DNA of 35,235 bases from Oxalobacteraceae bacterium UBA4003 (GCA_002384815.1 DGBN01000021.1:1-35235); one strand, 5' to 3'; positions 7,296 through 15,839 are shown, numbered from the stretch's first letter. The notes: generated by a model from the sequence alone, not told the origin. Numbers and translations are program-made.

Positions 7296-8669
7296 TCACC
7301 CGATATTGACGCGCCCCACCGGATATTCGATCGCGCGACCACGCGGATGGGCCAGCATGAATGCCAGCGTCAGCGGCCCGACCCGGCCTATCAGCATCAG
7401 CACCATAATCGTGCATTGACCGGCAATCGACAGCTCCGGCGTGACGCCACGCGACAGGCCGGTAGTCGACACCGCCGAAATGACTTCAAATGCCAGATCG
7501 ATGAAATGACCGTCTTCCGTCAGCATCAGAATAAAAGTGCCGGCCACGACGCACAGCACTGCAATGAGTGTAATCGCCAGTGCGCGCACGATCGTACCCG
7601 TTTCTATGCTGCGGCCCAATACGACCGGCACCTTTTGCTGACGCAGGAAGGCCCGCGTCGCCACCAGCAGGATAATGAAGGTGGTGAGTTTGATTCCGCC
7701 GCCGGTAGAACCACTGCCGGCACCGATGAACATCAGCAGCATGATGAAAAATGCGCTGACAGGCCGCAAGGCGGCCGTATCCATGGTGGTAAAACCGGAT
7801 GAACGCGGCGCCACCGCCTGGAACCAGCTGGCCCACAATTTAGCGCCCCAGCCATGCAGGGCACCCAGCGTATCGGGATTGCCGTACTCCAGCAGCAGCA
7901 ATACCAGCATGGCGATCAGATTGATGGCAAGGGTACCGATCAGCATCAACCGGGTATTCAGCGTCAGCTCATGGAAGCGGTTTTTGGCACGCAAATCGGC
8001 AATCACGGCAAAACCGATACCGCCTGAAATGAATAAAAATGAAATGACCAGATTGATCAGCGGGTTACCTACATAGGCCGCCAGGCTGTGCGATGCCAAA
8101 CCAAAACCGGCATTGTTAAACGCCGACACCGCATGAAAAAAACTGTAAAACAAACCATCCGCCCAACCCATTTCCGGCACCCACTGCGTGGCAAGCAGCA
8201 TGGTGCCGAGCAGTTCCATCAACACGATAAAGCCGAACAGTACGCGCAGCAGCTTCTGCAAGTCGATACTGCCGCTTTGATTGAACGCATCCTGCATCGC
8301 TGCACGGTTGCGCAAAGTCAGGCGGCCACTGGTCAAATGAATGATCAGCACCCCGAAACTCAGCAAACCGATACCGCCCAGCTGTATCAGGCCCAGCACT
8401 ATCCACTGCCCGAACAGCGTGAAATGACTGCCAACATCGAGCACCGTCAGGCCGGTGATGGTAGCCGCCGAGACAGCCGTGAACAAGGCCTGCATCCACG
8501 ACGTCGGCACATGACTCGCCATCGGCAATTTCAGCAATGCCGCGCCCAGCAGCGACAGGCCGACAAACGACAGGATCAATGCCTGCGGCGGCGTCAGATG
8601 CAGTACACGTCGCCTGACCTGCCGTTTGACTTGCCGGTACAGAATCGGCGGCTGAAACCCGCGCCTCAT
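7296..8669 (-). CDS. ktrB: Potassium uptake channel subunit KtrB (TrkH/KtrB family)
   Basis: A 457-residue polytopic membrane protein, the ion-conducting subunit of a Ktr-type K+ uptake system (often Na+-dependent). Four pore-loop selectivity signatures are visible in order: TITGLTV, SAFNNAGFG, GSTGGGIKLTTF and STTGLSRG. This matches the four M1-P-M2 repeats of TrkH/KtrB channels. The length is typical of KtrB and shorter than many TrkH. The short basic N terminus (RRGFQPPILYRQVKRQVRRR) is cytoplasmic. The start overlaps the ktrA stop by ATGA, showing translational coupling. K+ uptake is the first response to osmotic upshift, which fits the nearby ectoine genes. Confidence 0.92.
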   Translation of the reverse strand: MRRGFQPPILYRQVKRQVRRRVLHLTPPQALILSFVGLSLLGAALLKLPMASHVPTSWMQALFTAVSAATITGLTVLDVGSHFTLFGQWIVLGLIQLGGIGLLSFGVLIIHLTSGRLTLRNRAAMQDAFNQSGSIDLQKLLRVLFGFIVLMELLGTMLLATQWVPEMGWADGLFYSFFHAVSAFNNAGFGLASHSLAAYVGNPLINLVISFLFISGGIGFAVIADLRAKNRFHELTLNTRLMLIGTLAINLIAMLVLLLLEYGNPDTLGALHGWGAKLWASWFQAVAPRSSGFTTMDTAALRPVSAFFIMLLMFIGAGSGSTGGGIKLTTFIILLVATRAFLRQQKVPVVLGRSIETGTIVRALAITLIAVLCVVAGTFILMLTEDGHFIDLAFEVISAVSTTGLSRGVTPELSIAGQCTIMVLMLIGRVGPLTLAFMLAHPRGRAIEYPVGRVNIG

Positions 8670-9316
8670 AACAAGGCCGAAATACCGCGCAGATTGTCGA
8701 GCGTTCCCGCCATCACAAGTTGATCACCGGGCCGGAAGATATAGTCGCCCGGCGGTGAAGTCAGAAGTTCACGCTGATGCTTGACCAGCAACAGTTGCAC
8801 GCCGCGTTCGCCCAGTTGCAGCACCGCGACAGGTTGTCCGGTCAGTTTTTCCGACGCCCGCACTTCCACCGTAAAAAGATCGTGACCCAGACTGATATAA
8901 TCGACCACTTCCGGATACATCATCGCGTGCGCCAGTCGCAGGCCCATTTCATGTTCCGGATGCACGATGTGATCGGCACCCAGCTTGTGCAGAATGCGAT
9001 GATGATTGTGATTCAGTGCCTTGGCCCACACTTCCGGTTTAGGCATGTTCTTGACGGTCAGCGTCACCAGGATATTGGCTTCCAGATCCTCGCCTATCGC
9101 CACCACCACCGCATCGCAATCCTGCACCCCAAGGTCGCGCAGCGTATCTTCATCGCGCGCATCGGCCACCACTGCCTGTGTGATGTCATCCGCAATCGCG
9201 TTGACATGCGTCGAATCAAGATCGATGCCAAGCACGTCATTGCCCAGGCGGGCCAGTTCGCGCGCAACGGTAGAACCGAAGGCGCCCAATCCGATAATGG
9301 TAAAAGTGCGTTTCAT
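8666..9316 (-). CDS. ktrA: Potassium uptake regulatory subunit KtrA (RCK domain)
   Basis: A 216-residue cytoplasmic RCK protein that gates KtrB in response to nucleotide binding. The N-terminal Rossmann RCK_N domain shows GLGAFGSTVARELARLG (GxGxxG at 9-14), followed by an acidic residue after the second strand (VLGIDLD). The C-terminal half (about 135-216) is an RCK_C/TrkA_C domain (VRASEKLTGQPVAVLQL then RPGDQLVMAG). The ATG at 9316 (MKRTFTIIG) is chosen because Rossmann strand 1 begins at once; ATGs at 9325 and 9337 are in frame. It is first in the ktrA-ktrB operon. Confidence 0.92.
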   Translation of the reverse strand: MKRTFTIIGLGAFGSTVARELARLGNDVLGIDLDSTHVNAIADDITQAVVADARDEDTLRDLGVQDCDAVVVAIGEDLEANILVTLTVKNMPKPEVWAKALNHNHHRILHKLGADHIVHPEHEMGLRLAHAMMYPEVVDYISLGHDLFTVEVRASEKLTGQPVAVLQLGERGVQLLLVKHQRELLTSPPGDYIFRPGDQLVMAGTLDNLRGISALL

Positions 9317-9530
9317 GAGCAACATTTGATGCGCCATGCAAGCGCAAGCAGGAAAGATGATGCGCCATTAAAACATAATTGCACGCGAAAAATCGTCCAA
9401 TATCATGCAGAATGTTCGGTAGTTCATGTCCGGTTGCGCCATCTGCGCAGTACAATGAGAACTGCCTCCGAACACTTCAGGCGTTCTGCACGACCCGCCG
9501 TTCCATCCTTCATTCAAGAAACCGTACGCC

Positions 9531-10004
9531 ATGCAATTTCAGCATCTGATTGAAATCAACGACCCTCTCAATCCCCTGATCGATACGCTGACGCGCGCCC
9601 AACTATGGCGCGGGCTGGTGCTGCGCGCAGAGGCGCCCAAGCTCTTCGTGCCATGGCTGGATGAGTGCGATCTGGGGAAGCGTGATGGTGCCGTACTGTC
9701 ACGCACTCTGCGCTATAACGCGCTGCTGATCCATGATCGCGTCACCTTTACGCCGCAGGAAACCGTACATTATGAAGTGCCGGCCCAGGGCGACATTCCA
9801 GCGTCGAGCCTGCTGGTAACAATAGAAGAACCGCAACCGGATGCACTGTTTGTCCGCTTTGAATACGATAGCGGCCAAACAGATGACGACACGGATGCCT
9901 TCTATGACGAATTCCGTCGCTCGGCCTATCAGGAAGCCGATATCGACACGATACGCATCATTCGGCAAATGGCGGAAGAAGGACGGCTGGAATTACCGGT
10001 GTAA
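9531..10004 (+). CDS. DUF1857 / SRPBCC-fold protein
   Basis: A 157-residue soluble protein matching the DUF1857 (AtaL-like SRPBCC) family, whose members have a START-like hydrophobic cavity and mostly unknown ligands. Recognisable stretches are FQHLIEINDPLNPLIDTLTR and LTRAQLWRGLVLRAEAP at the N terminus (the SRPBCC helix-grip entry). FVRFEYDSGQTDDDTDAFYDE and a C-terminal helix (IDTIRIIRQMAEEGRLELP) follow. It is isolated, divergent from ktrA and followed by a strong terminator. No ligand can be assigned from sequence. Confidence 0.8.
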   Translation: MQFQHLIEINDPLNPLIDTLTRAQLWRGLVLRAEAPKLFVPWLDECDLGKRDGAVLSRTLRYNALLIHDRVTFTPQETVHYEVPAQGDIPASSLLVTIEEPQPDALFVRFEYDSGQTDDDTDAFYDEFRRSAYQEADIDTIRIIRQMAEEGRLELPV

Positions 10005-10020
10005 GCATGCGCGGACCCAC

Positions 10021-10058
10021 AATAAAAAACGCCGGGCAAGCCCGGCGTTTTGTTTTTC
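10021..10058. terminator. Bidirectional Rho-independent terminator
   Basis: A 7-bp stem CGCCGGG/CCCGGCG (10030-10036/10041-10047). It is followed on the plus strand by TTTTGTTTTT and on the minus strand by TTTTTTATT. It serves both the DUF1857 gene and the convergent BON-domain gene. Confidence 0.88.
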
Positions 10059-10073
10059 ATGCGTAAAAATTAA

Positions 10074-10400
10074 TCAAGGTACCTTGATTGAATTCTTGAC
10101 GGATTTGATGCCAGCAGTTTTTTTGGCGATGTCGCCTGCCAGATATTTCTGCCAGTCGTTCTTGACGGTACCGGACAAGGTCACTGCACCATCGGTAGTC
10201 GCTGCGGTAGTGATTTGCGTACCGCTCAGTTGCGCTTCTTTACCCAGAGCCGTAGTGACAGCCTTGGTCAAGGCCGGATCGGCTGCTGCTGGCGCCGCTG
10301 CTGGTGCGGCGGTTTTCGGAGCTTGCGCTTCCGTCGTTGCACAACCGGCCAGAACTGCGGAAAAAACAAGCAGTGCCAAAGCGCTGTGAATCTGTTTCAT
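10074..10400 (-). CDS. BON-domain lipoprotein
   Basis: A 108-residue protein with a lipoprotein signal (MKQIHSALALLVFSAVLAGC). The lipobox LAGC puts the lipidated Cys at residue 20, followed by Ala/Pro linkers (KTAAPAAAPAAAD). Residues 44-107 form one BON domain (TKAVTTALGKEAQLSGTQI, then VTLSGTVKNDWQKYLA and IKSVKNSIKVP). BON domains bind membranes or phospholipids and occur in OsmY-like envelope stress proteins; OsmY and DolP have two, this has one. GAGGAG nine bases before the ATG supports the start. The position after Cys20 (Ala) predicts outer-membrane sorting. Confidence 0.87.
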   Translation of the reverse strand: MKQIHSALALLVFSAVLAGCATTEAQAPKTAAPAAAPAAADPALTKAVTTALGKEAQLSGTQITTAATTDGAVTLSGTVKNDWQKYLAGDIAKKTAGIKSVKNSIKVP

Positions 10401-10731
10401 AGTGTGCTCCTCTATATTTGTTTTAGTATTTATTGGTTTTTTTACAGCCATAGTGTTGAAAGCCAGAACTGCTTCCGAAATTAGTATAGCCACAGCCCTT
10501 GTGAAAAAGGGAGCCGCCCAGGCTATTTTTTTTGCCGAAATTGACCTTGATCAGCGTCTATCGCTGCTTGTGTAGCTTGTCAGCAACACCGCCTGCCGAC
10601 AGCCAGGCATCAACCGTCAGATTCGCCCGACAACAAGCTCCTCAACTGTATACAAACCGGGCTTTTTGAACCAGTTGTACTTTTTAATGGTCAAGCACTC
10701 ATGACTCGTACAACTTGACAAGAGGATGGCC
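10401..10731. other. Divergent intergenic region with a leader hairpin
   Basis: A 331-bp gap between the BON-lipoprotein gene and the glycine-zipper gene, holding both promoters. No ORF is convincing. The clearest structure is an 8-bp inverted repeat, AGTTGTAC (10673-10680) with GTACAACT (10708-10715). It encloses a smaller GTCA/TGAC repeat and ends four bases before the AGAGG ribosome binding site of the plus-strand gene. It could form an RNA hairpin controlling that gene's translation. Confidence 0.4.
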
Positions 10732-11253
10732 ATGACAACGATTATTTCCGGACGTTTTGCGCAGCAGGATCAGGCAGAACTGGCGATCGTTGCATTGCAA
10801 CGAGCTGGTGCACCGCGTGCGCAAATCACTTCGTTTTACGTGAATCCTCCGGGGCAACATGATCTTTATCCGATCGGTGGCGACCGCGATGAGTCGCCGG
10901 GCGCGGAAGATAGCGACAAAGGCGCGGCGGCCGGACTGGGGGTCGGTGGTGTGCTGGGTGGTACCGCCGGCAGCATCGCTGGACCGCTAGGTGTCGTCAC
11001 AGGCGCATTGGTGGGTGCACATGTCGGCTCGCTGGTCGGCTCATTATCCCGAACGGATGACAGTACAGACATTCCGCCGCTGCGAAAATCCGGCATGCTG
11101 GTGGCAGTCGCCGTATCCGGCGCTAATGAAGAAGAACGTGCGATCACGACCTTGCGAACAGCAAATGCAAGCTGCATGGAACGCTCTGAAGGACAGATCG
11201 TCAATGGTGACTGGATCGATTTTGATCCGCTATCCATACCGCAGTTTGTCTAG
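10732..11253 (+). CDS. Glycine-zipper protein, function unknown
   Basis: A 173-residue protein. The N-terminal 40 residues (TTIISGRFAQQDQAELAIVAL) resemble the ferredoxin-like start of general-stress proteins with a yflT-like fold. A long glycine zipper follows at about 65-105 (GLGVGGVLGGTAGSIAGPLG, then GALVGAHVGSLVGSL), likely inserting in or spanning a membrane. The C-terminal part (MLVAVAVSGANEEERAITTL) repeats the N-terminal alpha/beta pattern. The ATG at 10732 is preferred over 10726 because AGAGG is then 6-7 bases upstream. There is no signal peptide. Such proteins often accompany stress regulons; here that is inference. Confidence 0.7.
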   Translation: MTTIISGRFAQQDQAELAIVALQRAGAPRAQITSFYVNPPGQHDLYPIGGDRDESPGAEDSDKGAAAGLGVGGVLGGTAGSIAGPLGVVTGALVGAHVGSLVGSLSRTDDSTDIPPLRKSGMLVAVAVSGANEEERAITTLRTANASCMERSEGQIVNGDWIDFDPLSIPQFV

Positions 11254-11268
11254 CCAATATTTAAATCG

Positions 11269-11883
11269 TCAATCAATCATCCCGCTGCTTTGCAGCCCCG
11301 TCACGATCATGTCGATGGCGATCGTGCCTATCAGCAATGCCGACATGCGGCCAACCAGATCGATATACCGGTCAGTGATCGCCGCATGCCTTTCCTTCAA
11401 TTTATCGTGCGCGATTTTCATCGCCACCAGAATACTTACCGTCAACACCAGAGTTCCCACAATGACGACAGCGGCACCGGCCAGCGGCAAGCGCGTGCCT
11501 ATCACCACCGCAGCACTCACGGTGCCGGGGCCTATCATGATGGGCATGGCGATACTACCCGCCATCGCAGTCGGATTGTCGCGCATGCTTTCAATCGCAT
11601 ACGCACCGGAGAAAACGTAACGCAAACCAATCAGCAAGAACACAATCCCGCCGAAAATCTGGAAGGATGCGAAACGCACCTGCAGATAATCGCGAAAGAA
11701 TGCTTCGCCACCCCAGGCAAACAGTGTGAACACCGCCGCGCTGATCAGACTGCCGCGTATCAGTACGCGTGCAAAGACAGGTGTTGGCAAACCCCGGATC
11801 AGATCGAGCAGGTAAATGCTCATCAAAAAAGGATTGAACAGCGCAAAGAACAGGGCAAATGAACGCAGATATGTTTCGTCCAT
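11269..11883 (-). CDS. MarC family integral membrane protein
   Basis: A 204-residue protein of the MarC (UPF0056) family with six predicted transmembrane helices. Family segments include FFALFNPFLMSIYLLDL near the N terminus, FGGIVFLLIGLRYVFSG, and the conserved IAMPIMIGPGTVSAAVV loop. The role of MarC proteins is unknown; the early link to multiple antibiotic resistance was not upheld. AAGGA precedes the ATG by seven bases. It starts 49 bases after the ectD stop on the same strand with no terminator between, so it may be the last gene of the ect transcript. Confidence 0.88.
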   Translation of the reverse strand: MDETYLRSFALFFALFNPFLMSIYLLDLIRGLPTPVFARVLIRGSLISAAVFTLFAWGGEAFFRDYLQVRFASFQIFGGIVFLLIGLRYVFSGAYAIESMRDNPTAMAGSIAMPIMIGPGTVSAAVVIGTRLPLAGAAVVIVGTLVLTVSILVAMKIAHDKLKERHAAITDRYIDLVGRMSALLIGTIAIDMIVTGLQSSGMID

Positions 11884-11932
11884 GATGTCCTTCAGTCAGA
11901 CCGTATGGTCTTGCGATAGCTCCGGGAAATGG

Positions 11933-12856
11933 TCAAGCCAATGCCAGCGCCTGCGGTGAAAGGGCAACAATTCCTTCCCGCGCGGCGACGAATTCCGGCC
12001 GCGGTATCAAGCCGCCTTTCGGTGCTTCCAGTTGATTGGCGATGCTGTTATAGACGAAGAACACATTGCTGCGCGGATAAGGCGTGATATTGCCGTTGGA
12101 GCCGTGCATCGTGTTGCAGTCGAAGAAAACCACCGAGCCGGCCTTGCCGGCGCACGACTTGATGCCACCCATATCGGCCAGATAGCGCAACAGAATCTGA
12201 TCCGGCACGCCGACATCCTGTTTCTTCAATGAAGTCTTGTAATTTTCATCCGGCGTCTCGCCCAGGCACGAAACATAGTGATGATGCGAGCCGGGAATCA
12301 GCATCAGCGGTCCGTTGCAGTCGCTGTTGTCAGTCAACAGGATCGAACAGCTCAACGCGCGCATCGCCGGCATGCCGTCTTCACTATGCCAGGTTTCAAA
12401 GTCGGAGTGCCAGTAAAACTCCTTGCCGGTAAACCCCGGTTTGTAATTGATGCGCGATTGGTGAATGTAGACTTCACTGCCAAGGATCTCGCGCGCCACA
12501 TTCAGCACACGCGGATCACACACCAGATTGGCGAAGATTTCATTCAATCTATGCACATTGAAAATCGACCGCACTTCGCCGCTGCCAGGTTCGGCAATCA
12601 CTTCCTTGCGTCCTGCATGCGTAAATTCCTCGCGCATGGTTTGCATGGCCCCGAACAGATAGGCAACTTCATCCGGCTTGAACAAATCCGGCATCAGCAA
12701 AAAGCCGTTTTGCTGATACGACGCGCGTTGTGCTGCATCGAGTGGCGACACCTGTTGCAGCGGCACTTCAGCATCGGCATACAGCACCGGATCGTGGCGC
12801 GCCAGGATGCCTGCATTGTTTTGCGTGCGACTTGGATAAGGGTCTTGCGATAGCAT
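11933..12856 (-). CDS. ectD: Ectoine 5-hydroxylase EctD
   Basis: A 307-residue Fe(II)/2-oxoglutarate dioxygenase that converts ectoine to 5-hydroxyectoine. The EctD signature WHSDFETWHSEDGMPAMR is intact. Iron ligands are H150 and D152, with H251 in NTMHGSNGN; the 2-oxoglutarate region TPYPRSNVFF follows. The length matches characterised EctD (about 300). Start choice: AAGGAG lies directly against the ATG at 12862 but six bases before the ATG at 12856 (MLSQDPYPS), so the latter is used. It lies 13 bases after ectC. Its presence shows that this strain can make hydroxyectoine, a protectant against heat and desiccation as well as salt. Confidence 0.96.
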   Translation of the reverse strand: MLSQDPYPSRTQNNAGILARHDPVLYADAEVPLQQVSPLDAAQRASYQQNGFLLMPDLFKPDEVAYLFGAMQTMREEFTHAGRKEVIAEPGSGEVRSIFNVHRLNEIFANLVCDPRVLNVAREILGSEVYIHQSRINYKPGFTGKEFYWHSDFETWHSEDGMPAMRALSCSILLTDNSDCNGPLMLIPGSHHHYVSCLGETPDENYKTSLKKQDVGVPDQILLRYLADMGGIKSCAGKAGSVVFFDCNTMHGSNGNITPYPRSNVFFVYNSIANQLEAPKGGLIPRPEFVAAREGIVALSPQALALA

Positions 12857-12869
12857 GATCATCTCCTTC

Positions 12870-13295
12870 TCAGCTTTCCACCGCGGCCTTGGCCACTTGC
12901 GTAGCTGCAATGCCGGGGGCGCGGGCGTACACACCGTTTTCATCGTGCGTCTCATTGCCCACCAGTGGCGGATTGAAAGTACAGATCAGATGCAGATCAG
13001 TCTCTGCACGCAACCAGTGCTCATCGTTCTTGTTGAGGGCATACAGCGTGCCGGGTTCGATACGGAAGGTTTCGCCGGAAGGAATCAGTTCGACCGAACC
13101 AACGCCTTCGACGCAATACACGCCTTCCAGATGATGCTGATACCAGATACGGGTTTGCGTACCAGCGTAAATCACCGTGTGATGCATGGAAAAACCCATG
13201 CCGTCCTCTTCCAGCAGAAGACGACGGCTGCACCAGTTCTGCGCCTTGACGTCGCGCGGCGTATCGAGGATTTCTTTCAGTGTACGTACGATCAT
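12870..13295 (-). CDS. ectC: L-ectoine synthase EctC
   Basis: A 141-residue cupin-fold cyclase that closes N-gamma-acetyl-diaminobutyrate to ectoine with loss of water. It starts MIVRTLKEILDTPRDVKAQNW. Cupin segments carry the metal and substrate residues: MHHTVIYAGTQTRIWYQHHL, EGVYCVEGVGSVELIPSGE, then GTLYALNKNDEHWLRA. The C-terminal tail (ENGVYARAPGIAATQVAKAAVES) is slightly longer than in many homologues. The ATG overlaps the ectB stop as ATGA, and GAGGTGG within ectB serves as its ribosome binding site. Confidence 0.96.
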   Translation of the reverse strand: MIVRTLKEILDTPRDVKAQNWCSRRLLLEEDGMGFSMHHTVIYAGTQTRIWYQHHLEGVYCVEGVGSVELIPSGETFRIEPGTLYALNKNDEHWLRAETDLHLICTFNPPLVGNETHDENGVYARAPGIAATQVAKAAVES

Positions 13296-14587
13296 GCTGC
13301 CACCTCGGTATTCGATTCGACACGCGATTCGGTTTTCTCACTGACGGCTTCGGCCACTGCGTGCTCCAGAATATCCAGACCTGCCAGCAGGGTTTCCTGT
13401 TCGATCGTCAATGGCATCAGCAATTTGACGACTTCATCTTCACCGCCCGATGTTTCAATGATCAAGCCGTGCTGGAATGCGATCGAGGTAATGCGATCGG
13501 CCAAAGCCGGATCTGCACACGCGATCCCTTGCATCATGCCGCGACCGCGGCGCGTGAGTTTGGCAGCAGGGTAACTGGCAACCAGCTTGTCGAGAAAGGC
13601 CTCTATCGTCAGCGCTTTCTTTTGTATCGCTGCCTGGAATTTGTTATCGCGCCAGTAGTGTTCCAAGGCTGCCGTCGCGGTGACGAAAGCCATGTTGTTG
13701 CCGCGGAAAGTGCCGTTATGCTGGCCCGGTTTCCATACATCGAGTTCCGGCTTCATCAACAGCAATGCCATAGGCAGGCCGAAACCGGACAATGATTTTG
13801 ACAAGGTGATGATGTCAGGCTTGATACCTGCCGGCTCGAAGCTGAAGAAGGTACCCGTGCGACCGCAACCGGCCTGAATGTCATCGACAATCAACAGGAT
13901 TTCGTGGCGCTGGCACAGTTGTTCCAGTTTTTTCAACCAGTTCATGCCGGCCACATTCAAACCGCCCTCGCCTTGTACGCATTCGACGATGATGGCCGCC
14001 GGCAGATCGACGCCACTGCTCGGATCGGCAATCAGCTTGTCGAGCATCGCAATGGTGTCGATATTCATGCCGAAGTAACCGGAGTATGGCGCACGATGAA
14101 CATCCGTTAGCGAGACGCCCGCCGCATCGCGGAACTTGCGATTGCCGGTCAGTGCCAGCGAACCCAGCGAGACGCCATGAAAGCCATTGGTAAATGAAAT
14201 CACCATTTGGCGACCGGTCACATTGCGCGCAAGTTTGATCGCCGCTTCCACCGCATTGGTGCCGGTCGGACCGGTGAATTGCAGTTTGTATTGCATGCTG
14301 CGCGGCTTCAGCACATGACTTTCAAACGTTTGCAAAAACGCTTTCTTCGCGCTGGTTGCCATGTCGAGGCCATGCACGATGCCGTCTTCTGCCAGATAGT
14401 CGACGACGGCTTGCTTCATTACCGGATTGTTGTGACCGTAATTCAAAGTACCCGCACCGGCCAGAAAATCGATATACGTGTTGCCGCCTTCGTCGGTCAG
14501 CACCGCATTCTGGGCCTTGGAAAATATGGTTGGAAACGAGCGGATGTAACCGCGCACTTCCGATTCAAGTCGATTAAATATACGCAT
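13292..14587 (-). CDS. ectB: Diaminobutyrate-2-oxoglutarate transaminase EctB
   Basis: A 431-residue class III PLP aminotransferase that makes L-2,4-diaminobutyrate from aspartate semialdehyde and glutamate, the first ectoine step. Visible are the N-terminal FNRLESEVRGYIRSFP, the cofactor loop FTGPTGTNAVEAA and SFTNGFHGVSLGSLALTGN. VDDIQAGCGRTG (PLP-ring Asp) and the Schiff-base lysine in TLSKSLSGFGLP follow. The tail EKTESRVESNTEVAA is variable. ATGs at 14590 and 14587 follow AGGAGAAGC; 14587 has the better spacing. The start lies inside the last codons of ectA, giving a 14-base overlap and translational coupling. Confidence 0.96.
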   Translation of the reverse strand: MRIFNRLESEVRGYIRSFPTIFSKAQNAVLTDEGGNTYIDFLAGAGTLNYGHNNPVMKQAVVDYLAEDGIVHGLDMATSAKKAFLQTFESHVLKPRSMQYKLQFTGPTGTNAVEAAIKLARNVTGRQMVISFTNGFHGVSLGSLALTGNRKFRDAAGVSLTDVHRAPYSGYFGMNIDTIAMLDKLIADPSSGVDLPAAIIVECVQGEGGLNVAGMNWLKKLEQLCQRHEILLIVDDIQAGCGRTGTFFSFEPAGIKPDIITLSKSLSGFGLPMALLLMKPELDVWKPGQHNGTFRGNNMAFVTATAALEHYWRDNKFQAAIQKKALTIEAFLDKLVASYPAAKLTRRGRGMMQGIACADPALADRITSIAFQHGLIIETSGGEDEVVKLLMPLTIEQETLLAGLDILEHAVAEAVSEKTESRVESNTEVAA

Positions 14588-15161
14588 CATGCTTCTCCTG
14601 ATGGATGGTTGATGGAGTGGCCGCAACGACGCAATCGGATTGCGCGCGAACCGGACCGATTTGATATAGCCATTCTTCTTCATGCTGGCCGTCGCCGAAA
14701 TCGACAGCCGTCAGATATGGTTGCGCCTGAATGTCGGTATGATGACGCCGCGCGTAGCTTTTGAATAAATTCTGCGAGCCTGTATTGCTCGGGCTGATGG
14801 TGGCTACAATTTGATGCACGCCGCAGGTACGCACACAACGCTCGATCAGGTGATCCAGCATGCGCGAGCCCAGATGCTGACCCTGCATATTCGGTGCTAC
14901 GGCAACCTGCCAGACGAACAACGTATCCGGCTGCATGGGTGGAACATAGGCAGTAATGGCACCCACCAGCCGACCCTTGATCCGTGCCACGACGCTGGTT
15001 GCAGCATGGTGCTCGCACAACAGCAGATAGGCATAACGGGAATTCAGATCCAGCGGGGGGCAGTGTGCAATCAATTCATGCAGATCGGCACCGTCACCGC
15101 GTTCCGGCAGGCGCAACACGATTTGATCGCTGGCTGCGGACGCATGTGTTCGTACGTTCAT
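14574..15161 (-). CDS. ectA: L-2,4-diaminobutyrate N-acetyltransferase EctA
   Basis: A 195-residue GNAT enzyme that acetylates diaminobutyrate on its gamma amino group with acetyl-CoA. The GNAT fold is seen in LVGAITAYVPPMQPDTLFVW and VAVAPNMQGQHLGSRMLDHL (acetyl-CoA pyrophosphate loop Q-x2-G-x-G/S), then SNTGSQNLFKSYARR. The C-terminal stretch after QIGPV is extra compared with shorter EctA proteins. AAAGGAG eight bases before the ATG is the strongest ribosome site of the operon. It is the first biosynthetic gene, 105 bases downstream of the MarR-family regulator on the same strand. Confidence 0.95.
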   Translation of the reverse strand: MNVRTHASAASDQIVLRLPERGDGADLHELIAHCPPLDLNSRYAYLLLCEHHAATSVVARIKGRLVGAITAYVPPMQPDTLFVWQVAVAPNMQGQHLGSRMLDHLIERCVRTCGVHQIVATISPSNTGSQNLFKSYARRHHTDIQAQPYLTAVDFGDGQHEEEWLYQIGPVRAQSDCVVAATPSTIHQEKHDAYI

Positions 15162-15266
15162 GCTCTCTCCTTTTTGCGAAAAGCGATCGCTGCAGCCATA
15201 TCGGCAGCAGTGTCACTCATCGATAAAGGGAATCAGGTTTGCGCAGGAACGATCAACGTTCTGGTT

Positions 15267-15737
15267 CTACGCAGGTTCGGCAGGTATTTTTGCTTCCAGC
15301 AAAGAGGCGAATTGTTCCAGCGTAATGACCAGCGCCTGACGATCGATTTCCGGCAAGGCACCGAGTGCGCTACCGAAGCCGTTCGGCAATGCCGATGGCG
15401 CATTGGCAAGGACCAACTGGCCCGCCACTGTCACTGCGACAAATACATTGCGCCTGTCGCGCGTATCGCGCTCGCGCTTTACCAGACCTTTTTCTTCCAG
15501 CCGGTCGACGATGCCGACCACGGTACTTGGACTGAGCTGGATCGCACGCCCGATGGATTTGAGCGTGCTGGGCCCCATTTCGGCAATTGCAAGAAGCGCC
15601 ACAAGCTGTGGCGATGTGATGTTGTGTGTGACAGCTAAACGCTTTGAATGGTGCTCTACACATTGCGCAATGCGCCGAACGCTTTGCAAAATGCGAATCG
15701 AATCATTTACGGCAACAAGTTGGGTGATGTTATTCAT
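15267..15737 (-). CDS. ectR: MarR-family regulator of the ectoine operon (EctR-like)
   Basis: A 156-residue MarR protein. The winged helix-turn-helix is at about 40-105: SPQLVALLAIAEMGPSTLKS, then IQLSPSTVVGIVDRLEEKGL (recognition helix) and VKRERDTRDRRNVFVAV (wing with the family DxRDRR motif). Flanking helices (MNNITQLVAVNDSIRIL and EIDRQALVITLEQFASLL) would form the dimer interface. MarR-type EctR repressors of ect operons are known from halotolerant methylotrophs. The position directly before ectA and the same strand make that role likely. The symbol is inferred from context. The Shine-Dalgarno is weak. Confidence 0.78.
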   Translation of the reverse strand: MNNITQLVAVNDSIRILQSVRRIAQCVEHHSKRLAVTHNITSPQLVALLAIAEMGPSTLKSIGRAIQLSPSTVVGIVDRLEEKGLVKRERDTRDRRNVFVAVTVAGQLVLANAPSALPNGFGSALGALPEIDRQALVITLEQFASLLEAKIPAEPA

Positions 15738-15839
15738 GACCGCGAGTTTAGCGATATCTTTTCATTCTGTCGCGCCGCATCACAACAAGCTCACATTTTC
15801 CTGTTTTTGATACCCCGGTTGCTTGATTAACGAGCAGCC

